A DNA stretch of 13,921 bases, taken from contig CAZYQI010000054.1 in NCBI GenBank assembly GCA_964649745.1, forward strand, positions 1 to 13,921, read 5' to 3'. Numbering within the stretch: position 1 is the first letter of the stretch; every line of letters starts with the position of its first letter. Below the pieces are notes generated by a model. It did no database searches, was not told where the DNA came from, and saw only the letters and a list, made by a program, of their open reading frames with translations. Made by a program: the position numbers and the translations under genes. This DNA comes from CAZEHS01 sp964649745 (GTDB lineage Bacteria; Bacillota; Clostridia; Peptostreptococcales; Acidaminobacteraceae). Below, in pieces: positions 1 through 5,727 of the stretch.

Positions 1-61
1 AAGCTGGTGCTAATGTTTTGGCTATTTTGGGACATAATCAAAAATGCTTGACATAGAATAA

Positions 62-862
62 TTAATATTTTACGGATATAAGATAGAGCCCCTGTGGCGG
101 CGCCGTTTTCCCCGCCAGGCTCCGATCTTTACCCTCCAGTATTTGATCTATCCAGAAGGGGTCTTTGCGGCCCATGCCAATCTCCGCCAGGGTGCCTGCA
201 AGGTTTCTTACCATATGATATAAAAATCCGTCCGCGGCAAATTCCATCAGGATTTCATCTCCATACCGCCAAACCTCTGCCCGGGACAGGGTTCGTACCG
301 TCGTGGAACGGGGGCTCCCGCTGGCAGCGAAGCCCGCAAAATCGTGGGTACCGGTCAAATGCTTCAGGGAATCTTCAATCCTTGCTATATGGATTTTTTC
401 TGACACATGCCATGCGTAGTGCTGCAGCAGAGGATTTCGAACGGGAGTGTTGAGAATCCGGTACCGATAGGTCTTTTCAACAACAGCGTAGCGGGCATGA
501 AATTCCGGCTCTGCCCGAGCGACGTCCAAAACGGCAATATCCATGGGTAGACAGGTGTTGACAGCCTTCACCATCCGTTCAACCGGAATGGTGGTATGCG
601 CCCTGAAATGGAACACCTGTCCGGTGGCATGGACGCCGGTGTCGGTGCGGCCCGAGCCATGGATGGTGACAGGATGCTTCATCAGCCTTCCGAGCCCTTC
701 CTGTATACATCCTTGCACGGTGCGCTGGCCGGGTTGCACCTGCCAGCCGGCAAAATCCTTGCCGTCATAGCTCACGGTCATGCGGTAGGTTACAGCACTG
801 TCGGAATCCATTGGCTGGACAGTACGATCAGTGTCGCCATCACGACGAATAAGGTCGCCCAT
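62..862 (-). CDS. truA: tRNA pseudouridine(38-40) synthase TruA
   Basis: TruA isomerises uridine to pseudouridine at positions 38-40 in the anticodon stem-loop of many tRNAs, in the cytoplasm. The family signature is clear: YDGKDFAGWQ near residues 32-41 and the catalytic GSGRTDTGVHA motif, whose aspartate is about residue 74. The rest of the fold runs to the C-terminal ISVKY. I chose the ATG at 860-862 because an AGGAGAG ribosome binding site sits just upstream. This gives 266 residues, some 20-25 more than usual. The hydrophilic N-terminal extension lies inside the end of ecfT, so the two genes overlap by 73 bases. Later ATGs at 809-811 and 779-781 would give a family-like length but lack a good binding site. 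It is the last gene of the ecfA1-ecfA2-ecfT-truA unit, the usual order in Firmicutes. Function is secure; the start is less so. Confidence 0.95.
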   Translation of the reverse strand: MGDLIRRDGDTDRTVQPMDSDSAVTYRMTVSYDGKDFAGWQVQPGQRTVQGCIQEGLGRLMKHPVTIHGSGRTDTGVHATGQVFHFRAHTTIPVERMVKAVNTCLPMDIAVLDVARAEPEFHARYAVVEKTYRYRILNTPVRNPLLQHYAWHVSEKIHIARIEDSLKHLTGTHDFAGFAASGSPRSTTVRTLSRAEVWRYGDEILMEFAADGFLYHMVRNLAGTLAEIGMGRKDPFWIDQILEGKDRSLAGKTAPPQGLYLISVKY

Positions 863-1599
863 AGGTCTCTCCTGGTGAATTTCAGTGTCTTGAGGCGGGT
901 TCGGTTCTCTCCACCCCTGTAGCATCTGGCTTCCATGGCCATGGCCAGTTCGTCGGCCCTGCGAAAGGCCCCTACAAATAAGGGCACAAGAATTGGAACG
1001 AGGTTTCGGGCCCGTTCGATGATGCTGCCCGTGTCCAGCTTGGCCCCCCTGGCCATTTGCGCTTTCATGATTTTGTCGGTTTCCTCCAACAGCGTGGGGA
1101 TAAATCGAAGCGCGATGGTCATCATCATGGCCAGCTCGTGAGCCGGAAGGCCGATTCGCTTAAATGGCTGCAATAGTCTCTCCACACCATCGGTGAGAGA
1201 TAGCGGTGTCGTTGTAAAGGTGAGCAGGGAGCTCCCGATAATAAGCAGGGCAAGCCTGACAGACATCTTGATGGCCATGATCACCCCTTCATTGGTGATT
1301 CGGGCCCAGCCCAAATCCACCAGGGTGGTGCCTCCTGTGAACAGCAGGTTGATCACCGCCGAGAACACGATGATCAGCATGACCGGTTTAAGCCCTCTCA
1401 GCATATAGCCGAAAGGCACCTTGGACAAAAGGATGATAAGAACAAGCAGGAGGGCACAGAGGACCATTCCCCAGAAGTGGCTGGCGCTGAAAAGCAGGGT
1501 AACAAACCATATGGTTCCCAGCAGCTTTACCCGGGGATCTAATTGATGGATGTGGGAATCGGTGGGGAAATATTGGCCGATGGTAATATCTCTCAGCAT
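790..1599 (-). CDS. ecfT: ECF transporter transmembrane subunit EcfT
   Basis: EcfT is the membrane scaffold of energy-coupling-factor transporters. It links the two ATPases to exchangeable substrate-binding S-components for vitamins or metals. The 269-residue protein has hydrophobic segments near residues 28-58, 72-88, 108-128 and 246-264. Two cytoplasmic coupling motifs are visible: ARG at 183-185 and a second at 224-226, which reads ARC (AMEARCYRGG) rather than ARG. The IALRFIPTLLEE stretch is typical of the family. The ATG overlaps the end of ecfA2 by 7 bases (ATGCTGA), which suggests translational coupling. No S-component gene is adjacent, so this is the shared group II module rather than a dedicated transporter. 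Confidence 0.95.
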   Translation of the reverse strand: MLRDITIGQYFPTDSHIHQLDPRVKLLGTIWFVTLLFSASHFWGMVLCALLLVLIILLSKVPFGYMLRGLKPVMLIIVFSAVINLLFTGGTTLVDLGWARITNEGVIMAIKMSVRLALLIIGSSLLTFTTTPLSLTDGVERLLQPFKRIGLPAHELAMMMTIALRFIPTLLEETDKIMKAQMARGAKLDTGSIIERARNLVPILVPLFVGAFRRADELAMAMEARCYRGGENRTRLKTLKFTRRDLWATLFVVMATLIVLSSQWIPTVL

Positions 1600-2456
1600 G
1601 TACCTTCCCCCTTGAACATCGTGAGAATGCGCCGCTGTGCTTCCTCAACGGTATATACGCCCTCGCCCAGATCTACACCCCGGGCCTTGAGAGAGAACAC
1701 CAGCTCCGTTACCTGAGGAACACCCAGTCCGATGGCTCTCAATTCCTCCGCATGCATAAAAACCTCTGCCGGAGTTCCGCTGAGGGCGATTTTGCCTTGA
1801 TGCATGACGACAATGCGGTCTACCAGCTTCGCAATATCTTCCATGCTGTGGGAAACCAGAATAACGGCAATCCCCTTTCGCTGATGGAGGGCCATAATCT
1901 GACCCAAAACATCATCCCTGCCCTTGGGATCCAGTCCGGCAGTTGGTTCGTCCAGAATAAGGTATTTCGGATCCATGGCCAGAATTCCCGCTATGGCGGC
2001 TCGACGACGCTGTCCGCCACTGAGTTCAAAGGGGGAACGGTCCTTGAATTCTTCGTAATCGAGGCCCACGATGGACATAGCCTCCTTCACGCGATTCCCG
2101 ACTTCTTCCTCAGACAGACCTTGCTGCCCAGGGCCGAAAGCAACGTCCTTGGCAATGGTTTCCTCAAAAAGCTGATATTCCGGATATTGAAACACCAGGC
2201 CCACTTTCTTCCGAACCTCGTCCAGCCTCACTCCCTTGGCGGTAATTTCCTCTCCATCAATGCGTATGGAGCCGCTGGTGGCTTTTAGAAGGCCGTTCAT
2301 GTGCTGAATCAGGGTGGACTTTCCGGAGCCTGTATGGCCGATGAGGCCCAGTATTTCGCCTTCTTCAATTTTCAGCGAAACGTGATCAAGGGCTGCCGTC
2401 TGATACGGGCTTCCCTGATCATATATATGGGTGAGGTTTGTTATTTCAATCGCCAT
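1593..2456 (-). CDS. ecfA2: ECF transporter ATP-binding subunit EcfA2
   Basis: This is one of the two ABC ATPases that energise the ECF module at the inner face of the membrane. In the 287 residues one can read Walker A GHTGSGKST (40-48), the Q-loop glutamine in FQYPEYQ (about 90), signature LSGGQ (145-149), Walker B LILDEP with its catalytic glutamate (about 166-171), and the switch histidine in VSHSMED (about 203). The C-terminal tail GLGVPQVTELV is the coupling region typical of EcfA proteins. The ATG at 2454-2456 has a GGAGG site upstream and overlaps the end of ecfA1 by 16 bases. EcfA1 and EcfA2 are similar; assignment as EcfA2 rests on being the second ATPase gene, immediately before ecfT. 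Confidence 0.94.
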   Translation of the reverse strand: MAIEITNLTHIYDQGSPYQTAALDHVSLKIEEGEILGLIGHTGSGKSTLIQHMNGLLKATSGSIRIDGEEITAKGVRLDEVRKKVGLVFQYPEYQLFEETIAKDVAFGPGQQGLSEEEVGNRVKEAMSIVGLDYEEFKDRSPFELSGGQRRRAAIAGILAMDPKYLILDEPTAGLDPKGRDDVLGQIMALHQRKGIAVILVSHSMEDIAKLVDRIVVMHQGKIALSGTPAEVFMHAEELRAIGLGVPQVTELVFSLKARGVDLGEGVYTVEEAQRRILTMFKGEGTC

Positions 2457-3271
2457 AATGCCTCCGCCATTTCTTCCACCGTAAGGATATCTCCGGGCAG
2501 CTCCATACCATCGGACCTCAGCCGATGGGCCAGGAGCGTTACCTGGGGCACATCAAGCCCTACATTCTGCAGAAGCTCCACATTTCCGAAAACCTGTCCC
2601 GGAGGGCCGTCCATCAGTTTCTTTCCGCCGTCCATAACAACCACCCGATCAGCCAGTACCGCTTCTTCCATGAAATGTGTAATCAATACAATGGTGATTT
2701 TTTCATTGCGGTTCAGATGCTTCAGGGTCTCCATGACCTCCCGGCGGCCTCGGGGGTCCAGCATGGCGGTGGGCTCGTCCAGGATGATGCACAGGGGCTT
2801 CATGGCCAGTATCCCAGCGATAGCAACCCGCTGTTTTTGACCGCCGGAAAGCAGATGGGGGGGCTTATGCCGGTGTTCCAGCATGTCCACAGCTGTCAGT
2901 GACTCCTCCACCCGTTTAAGAATCTCCGTGGGGTGGACCCCCAGATTTTCCGGACCGAAGGCCACATCCTCCTCCACCAGGGTTGCGACAATCTGATTGT
3001 CGGGGTTTTGAAATACAAGGCCCGCCGTCCGTCTTATCTCCCACAAACGGTTCTCGTCCCGGGTATCCATTCCATAGATCAGGATATGCCCCTTGGTGGG
3101 CTGATGAATGGCGTTGGCCAGCTTGGCAAAGGTGGACTTTCCCGATCCGTTGTGACCGATCAGCGCCACAAACTCGCCCCGCTCTATATGGATATCAAGC
3201 TCTTTAAGCGCCAGAACAGGATCGTGTTCCGGCACGGTATAGGCAAAGCTTAAATGTTCGGCTGTAATCAT
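2441..3271 (-). CDS. ecfA1: ECF transporter ATP-binding subunit EcfA1
   Basis: This is the first ATPase of the ECF module and pairs with EcfA2 under EcfT. Over 276 residues it shows Walker A GHNGSGKST (39-47), Q-loop FQNPDNQ (87-93), signature LSGGQKQR (141-148), Walker B IILDEP (162-167) and the switch histidine in LITHFMEE (about 199). The tail GLDVPQVTLLAHRL again marks an EcfA protein. I prefer the ATG at 3269-3271, preceded by GGAG at a sensible spacing, to the in-frame GTG at 3281-3283, which has no good binding site and would add four residues. It begins a new transcription unit: a promoter-like sequence lies about 35 bases upstream, after a terminator-like hairpin. Confidence 0.94.
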   Translation of the reverse strand: MITAEHLSFAYTVPEHDPVLALKELDIHIERGEFVALIGHNGSGKSTFAKLANAIHQPTKGHILIYGMDTRDENRLWEIRRTAGLVFQNPDNQIVATLVEEDVAFGPENLGVHPTEILKRVEESLTAVDMLEHRHKPPHLLSGGQKQRVAIAGILAMKPLCIILDEPTAMLDPRGRREVMETLKHLNRNEKITIVLITHFMEEAVLADRVVVMDGGKKLMDGPPGQVFGNVELLQNVGLDVPQVTLLAHRLRSDGMELPGDILTVEEMAEALWRLK

Positions 3272-3307
3272 AGTTGGCTCCACTCTTAAAGGTGCATTAC
3301 TTTCTCT

Positions 3308-3335
3308 ATTATACCGCTAAGCCGTGGAATTACAA
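3308..3335 (-). promoter_or_regulatory. Sigma-A-like promoter for ecfA1-ecfA2-ecfT-truA
   Basis: On the minus strand a perfect -10 box TATAAT (3313-3308) lies 16 bases after a -35-like TTGTAA (3335-3330). Transcription would start near 3301, about 30 bases before the ecfA1 ATG. It sits between the terminator-like hairpin at 3353-3386 and the gene, where a promoter is needed. The -35 box matches the consensus only partly and the spacer is one base short of ideal. Confidence 0.6.
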
Positions 3336-3352
3336 GGTAAGGGCATTATGCG

Positions 3353-3386
3353 AAAAAGAAGTTGACCCGTGCATGTCAACTTCTTT
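3353..3386 (-). terminator. Terminator-like hairpin between the accessory genes and ecfA1
   Basis: A perfect 12-base inverted repeat, AAAGAAGTTGAC at 3355-3366 and its complement at 3375-3386, encloses an 8-base loop. Read on the minus strand, the descending arm runs into TTTTT, as in an intrinsic terminator. The stem is only moderately GC-rich, so it may be weak. It would end transcription from the accessory genes before the ecfA1 promoter. Confidence 0.5.
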
Positions 3387-3498
3387 CAACACTGCCATAT
3401 GTTCACGATTAAATAGCGTAAACATGTTCCTGAATCGACTAGCAAAACCACATCCTAATCAACTTGACTGTGTCGTTTCAACAATAATAGCCGTCTCT

Positions 3499-3939
3499 CT
3501 ACTGTAACCTCTCAACAAAGTGCAATTCGCCACTACCGGGATTATATACAATAACCAATCTGCTATTATCTTTCTTAACATATTGTTTCCATACACAACC
3601 ATCTAACTTTGAAATTTTCTGCTCCGCAGGAACATGCAAACGTGTTGCAACTCCGTTAATAAAATCTTCTGCATCCTTACGTTTGATTGCATCAAGGGCA
3701 GTAAATTCTTTTGTAAACGCATCACTTATTGTGTCTGAAATAAAGACAGTATACCTCTCGCCATCTCCAAGCGCACGTTCTTCTGTTGAAGCCGAATAAC
3801 TAACTTTCATATTCAGCGGAATCTCAATATTCCAGTTACTTTTATAAAGAACGGCCTCGGAGGAAGGTGACATAACTCTCGATAAAGTAAAAATCAGAAG
3901 CATTCCAGCAATACATATTACTTTCCATAAATTTCTCAT
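3499..3939 (-). CDS. Small membrane-anchored or secreted protein of unknown function
   Basis: I do not recognise this 146-residue protein. Its N-terminus has basic residues (MRNLWK), then a hydrophobic stretch at about residues 7-20. This is a signal peptide or single anchor, so the rest should be outside the membrane. There is no lipobox cysteine. The remainder is hydrophilic, looks like a small mixed alpha/beta domain, and has a single later cysteine in DGCVWKQYVKK. The ATG at 3937-3939 follows GGGAG at good spacing; a GTG six codons upstream has no such site. It lies 146 bases after the 4086-4757 gene in the same direction, with a strong hairpin between. It belongs to the AT-richer insert and is foreign to the usual rplQ-ecfA1 junction. 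Confidence 0.7.
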   Translation of the reverse strand: MRNLWKVICIAGMLLIFTLSRVMSPSSEAVLYKSNWNIEIPLNMKVSYSASTEERALGDGERYTVFISDTISDAFTKEFTALDAIKRKDAEDFINGVATRLHVPAEQKISKLDGCVWKQYVKKDNSRLVIVYNPGSGELHFVERLQ

Positions 3940-4012
3940 ATTAACTCCCGATTGCACTACATATCAAATACAGTATGACCGCTTTTATTCAACACATTGA
4001 GTGTATTATTTT

Positions 4013-4043
4013 GCGGGAGTGTATTCTTCAAATACACTCCCGC
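4013..4043 (-). other. Intergenic perfect hairpin with an alternative pairing partner
   Basis: GCGGGAGTGTATT (4013-4025) is perfectly complementary to 4031-4043 around the 5-base loop CTTCA, giving a 13-pair stem. Neither strand has a T-run after it, so it is not a standard intrinsic terminator. The nine bases GAGTGTATT recur at 3999-4007, so the arm at 4031-4039 could pair with either copy. It lies between the two accessory genes, ahead of the small exported protein. A processing, stabilising or attenuation role is possible but unproven. Confidence 0.5.
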
Positions 4044-4085
4044 ACAAACTAAGTCTTTGGCCTCAAACATATTCAGCCAATCATT

Positions 4086-4757
4086 TTACAAATTTGCATT
4101 GATAACGACATTGTAAGGTACAATAACCCCCATTTGTTCTGCCCAATACATAGTGTCTATGGCAACACCCGAAATACTTATTTCATTTGCTTGTTCATAG
4201 TTATAAAGGTCAGTTATACTTAGCGATCTGCCATTCTTATAGTAGTTGAACAAATGAATGGCATAGTAAGAATCTACATCATTTGTTGATCCATAATTAT
4301 CAAATGAACTCGAGCTCGCTCCATTTGGCCCTTGCATTATTCTCCTCACCTCTCTGGTATCTAATGCAATACTCTTATAAATAGGTGTATAGGAACTTCC
4401 ATTTGAATTATTGTCCCTTGCATGCGCAAGTAGTTCAGCAGCCAATTTATATCCTTTATTGTTGAAATACGCAATTACAGCTGCGACCGCGGGCGAATAG
4501 ACCGCATGAAAGGATCCTCTAACTGTGCGATGCTCTGTTTTATTTGTCATGTACGATTCATAATCACGAATCAATTCACCTACAACATTAATTTGATTAT
4601 CTATTTTTTCAATTTCATCCTTAGATGATTGATCACGCAACAACTCTAATTCTTCAATATAATTATTTAATTCACTGATAACGTCAGTATTTTGAGATTC
4701 TAAGACCACATCAATTGAATCCATTTCCTTTTCTATTTCTAAAGTCATTTGCTCCAT
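4086..4757 (-). CDS. Uncharacterised secreted-type protein, probably the frameshifted main part
   Basis: The frame encodes 223 residues. About residues 5-70 are acidic and helical with heptad-like leucines and isoleucines (LNNYIEELELL), a likely coiled coil. From about residue 80 a compact domain follows with the features SPAVAAVIAYFNNKGYKLAAELLAH, DVDSYYAIHLFNYYKNG and a C-terminal AIDTMYWAEQMGVIVPYNV. From memory this domain resembles an uncharacterised exported Firmicute family. I assign no function. The first ATG (4755-4757) has no convincing ribosome binding site and no signal peptide in this frame. A good signal peptide with a strong upstream site lies immediately upstream in another frame. 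The gene is therefore probably broken by a one-base loss near 4780-4790, or that base is a sequencing error. Composition is AT-rich compared with the flanking ribosomal genes. Confidence 0.6.
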   Translation of the reverse strand: MEQMTLEIEKEMDSIDVVLESQNTDVISELNNYIEELELLRDQSSKDEIEKIDNQINVVGELIRDYESYMTNKTEHRTVRGSFHAVYSPAVAAVIAYFNNKGYKLAAELLAHARDNNSNGSSYTPIYKSIALDTREVRRIMQGPNGASSSSFDNYGSTNDVDSYYAIHLFNYYKNGRSLSITDLYNYEQANEISISGVAIDTMYWAEQMGVIVPYNVVINANL

Positions 4758-4861
4758 CTCAATTTCTTGATTGGATATCTGCAGGCATTTGCAAATGCAC
4801 TCCCATTCATTACCACAATCATAACACCCGTCATAAATAGTGATATCATCTTCTTATATAT
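4745..4861 (-). pseudogene. Detached signal-peptide segment of the 4086-4757 gene
   Basis: From the ATG at 4847-4849 a 34-codon frame begins MISLFMTGVMIVVMNGSAFA, then NA, and ends at TGA 4745-4747. This is a textbook signal peptide with an AFA cleavage motif. The codons just upstream are TAT AAG AAG, which would supply the positive N-terminus. A GAGAGGG ribosome binding site (4875-4869) is placed 7 bases before ATA at 4859-4861, where an ATG would be expected. Adding one base near the AFA-NA junction joins this frame to the downstream protein. I infer one ancestral secreted protein that has suffered a frameshift and perhaps a start-codon change. Confidence 0.5.
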
Positions 4862-4872
4862 GATTGTACCCT

Positions 4873-5055
4873 CTCTTTCGTAATCATACTGAGTAATTTC
4901 CATCCAGTCATTTATTCTATATTGTTCTATGGCTATAGGCTTGAATTAGCATTTCAGCGTTCAACTTTGAACTGTTTTGCGACATTGTATTAAATAATCA
5001 ATGCGTGTCATAACCAATCTATCCCTCCTCATGTCCAGCTTAATTAGTATTCTTT
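4873..5055 (-). other. AT-rich stretch with a small possible gene relic
   Basis: No intact gene is visible here. On the minus strand a strong GAGGAGGG (5030-5023) precedes TTG at 5015-5017 and ATG at 5009-5011, opening a short frame (VMTRIDYLIQCRKTVQS) that stops at 4961-4963. Protein-like sequence then continues in a second frame (KLNAEMLIQAYSHRTI) and returns to the first (EQYRINDWMEITQYDYERE) just before the signal-peptide segment. This could be the decayed upstream gene of the same operon, or chance. No convincing promoter was found. Confidence 0.25.
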
Positions 5056-5095
5056 AAGCATATACATATATCGGTGCCAATATATGTATATGCTT
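5056..5095. repeat. 16-base perfect inverted repeat (large AT-rich palindrome)
   Basis: AAGCATATACATATAT (5056-5071) and its exact complement (5080-5095) flank the 8-base centre CGGTGCCA. Neither strand shows a T-run right after it, so it is not a normal terminator. It lies alone in the non-coding part of the insert. It may be a binding site, a mobile-element relic or a cruciform-forming sequence. Confidence 0.65.
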
Positions 5096-5154
5096 CACAT
5101 TATTGAGAATATGCATAATTGTCAATGGTATGTGCACAAAAGGGGGGGGTAAAC

Positions 5155-5308
5155 GTGAACGAAAAGTTTAATCCTGCTTATTGAATATGTAAAACAGCAC
5201 GAAGTCAATCATCCGCTAGTAAATGTTCCGTGCTTCTATGACGCAAAAATAACACCCTCAAAACAACAAAGGAGCAAGGATTCAGTGAATCTCCACCCCA
5301 ACCATTGA
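5155..5308 (+). pseudogene. Possible plus-strand gene fragment
   Basis: On the plus strand a run of eight G (5142-5149) precedes GTG at 5155-5157, which opens only nine codons (to PAY) before TGA. One base out of phase, an open frame then runs 49 codons to TGA at 5306-5308, encoding LIEYVKQHEVNHP and onwards. It has no ATG, GTG or TTG start of its own. The two together look like a small gene with one frameshift, but 49 open codons can arise by chance. I do not recognise the product. Confidence 0.22.
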
Positions 5309-5310
5309 CT

Positions 5311-5351
5311 TAAAGCCAAAAAAGGAGCCGATTCCAATGGAATCGGCTCCT
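5311..5351 (-). terminator. Intrinsic terminator of the spc-alpha ribosomal block
   Basis: A 13-pair stem, AGGAGCCGATTCC (5323-5335) against 5339-5351, has a 3-base loop. On the minus strand it is followed by TTTTTT. It begins about 10 bases after the rplQ stop codon, so it ends the ribosomal operon and separates it from the accessory insert. Confidence 0.9.
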
Positions 5352-5361
5352 GATCTTTAAA

Positions 5362-5703
5362 TTACAGCAGTTCAATAATCGCTTTCAAAGCAGCATCGCC
5401 CTGACGGGGAGCTGTTTTGGTGATGCGGGTGTAACCACCGTTACGCTCTTTGAATTTAGGAGCGATTTCGTCGAAAAGGTTCTTAACCACGGTTTCGTCC
5501 AGCATGTAAGCCATTGCCTGACGACGGGCGTGGAGATCGCCTCGCTTCGCGAGAGAGATCATCTTTTCAGCGATCTTTTGAGTCTCTTTAGCACGGGTAA
5601 CCGTTGTTTCGATTTTGCCGTGTTTGATAAGGCTTGTCACCAGATTACGCATCATAAGGTCACGGTGCGCACTCGGGCGGCCCAGTCTACGTTGTTGAGC
5701 CAC
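5362..5703 (-). CDS. rplQ: 50S ribosomal protein L17
   Basis: L17 is a structural protein of the large subunit near the peptide exit tunnel. The 113-residue product has the family start RRLGRPSAHRDLMMRNLVTSLIKHGKIETT and the usual TRITKTAPRQGDAALKAIIELL end, at the short length common in Firmicutes. The start codon is GTG (5701-5703), with GGAGGG a normal distance upstream. It is the last gene of the alpha operon, about 24 bases after rpoA, and is followed at once by an intrinsic terminator. Confidence 0.97.
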   Translation of the reverse strand: MAQQRRLGRPSAHRDLMMRNLVTSLIKHGKIETTVTRAKETQKIAEKMISLAKRGDLHARRQAMAYMLDETVVKNLFDEIAPKFKERNGGYTRITKTAPRQGDAALKAIIELL

Positions 5704-5727
5704 GTATATTCCCTCCTTTGCTTCCGT

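Noticed and set aside
48..82. TTGACA on the plus strand near the left edge, as a promoter
   Set aside because: No -10 box at the right spacing (TACGGA at 17 bases), and it would read antisense into truA.
3387..3498. Minus-strand protein-like stretch (FRNMFTLFNREHMAVLKEVD) after the small exported gene
   Set aside because: Short, with no start signal, and it crosses the hairpin; cannot be told from chance.
3274..3507. 77-codon plus-strand open frame starting with TTG
   Set aside because: No ribosome binding site. It runs through the ecfA1 promoter and the 3353-3386 hairpin and its sequence is not protein-like.
4013..4043. Hairpin as an intrinsic terminator
   Set aside because: No T-run follows on either strand, so it is listed as an unassigned structure.
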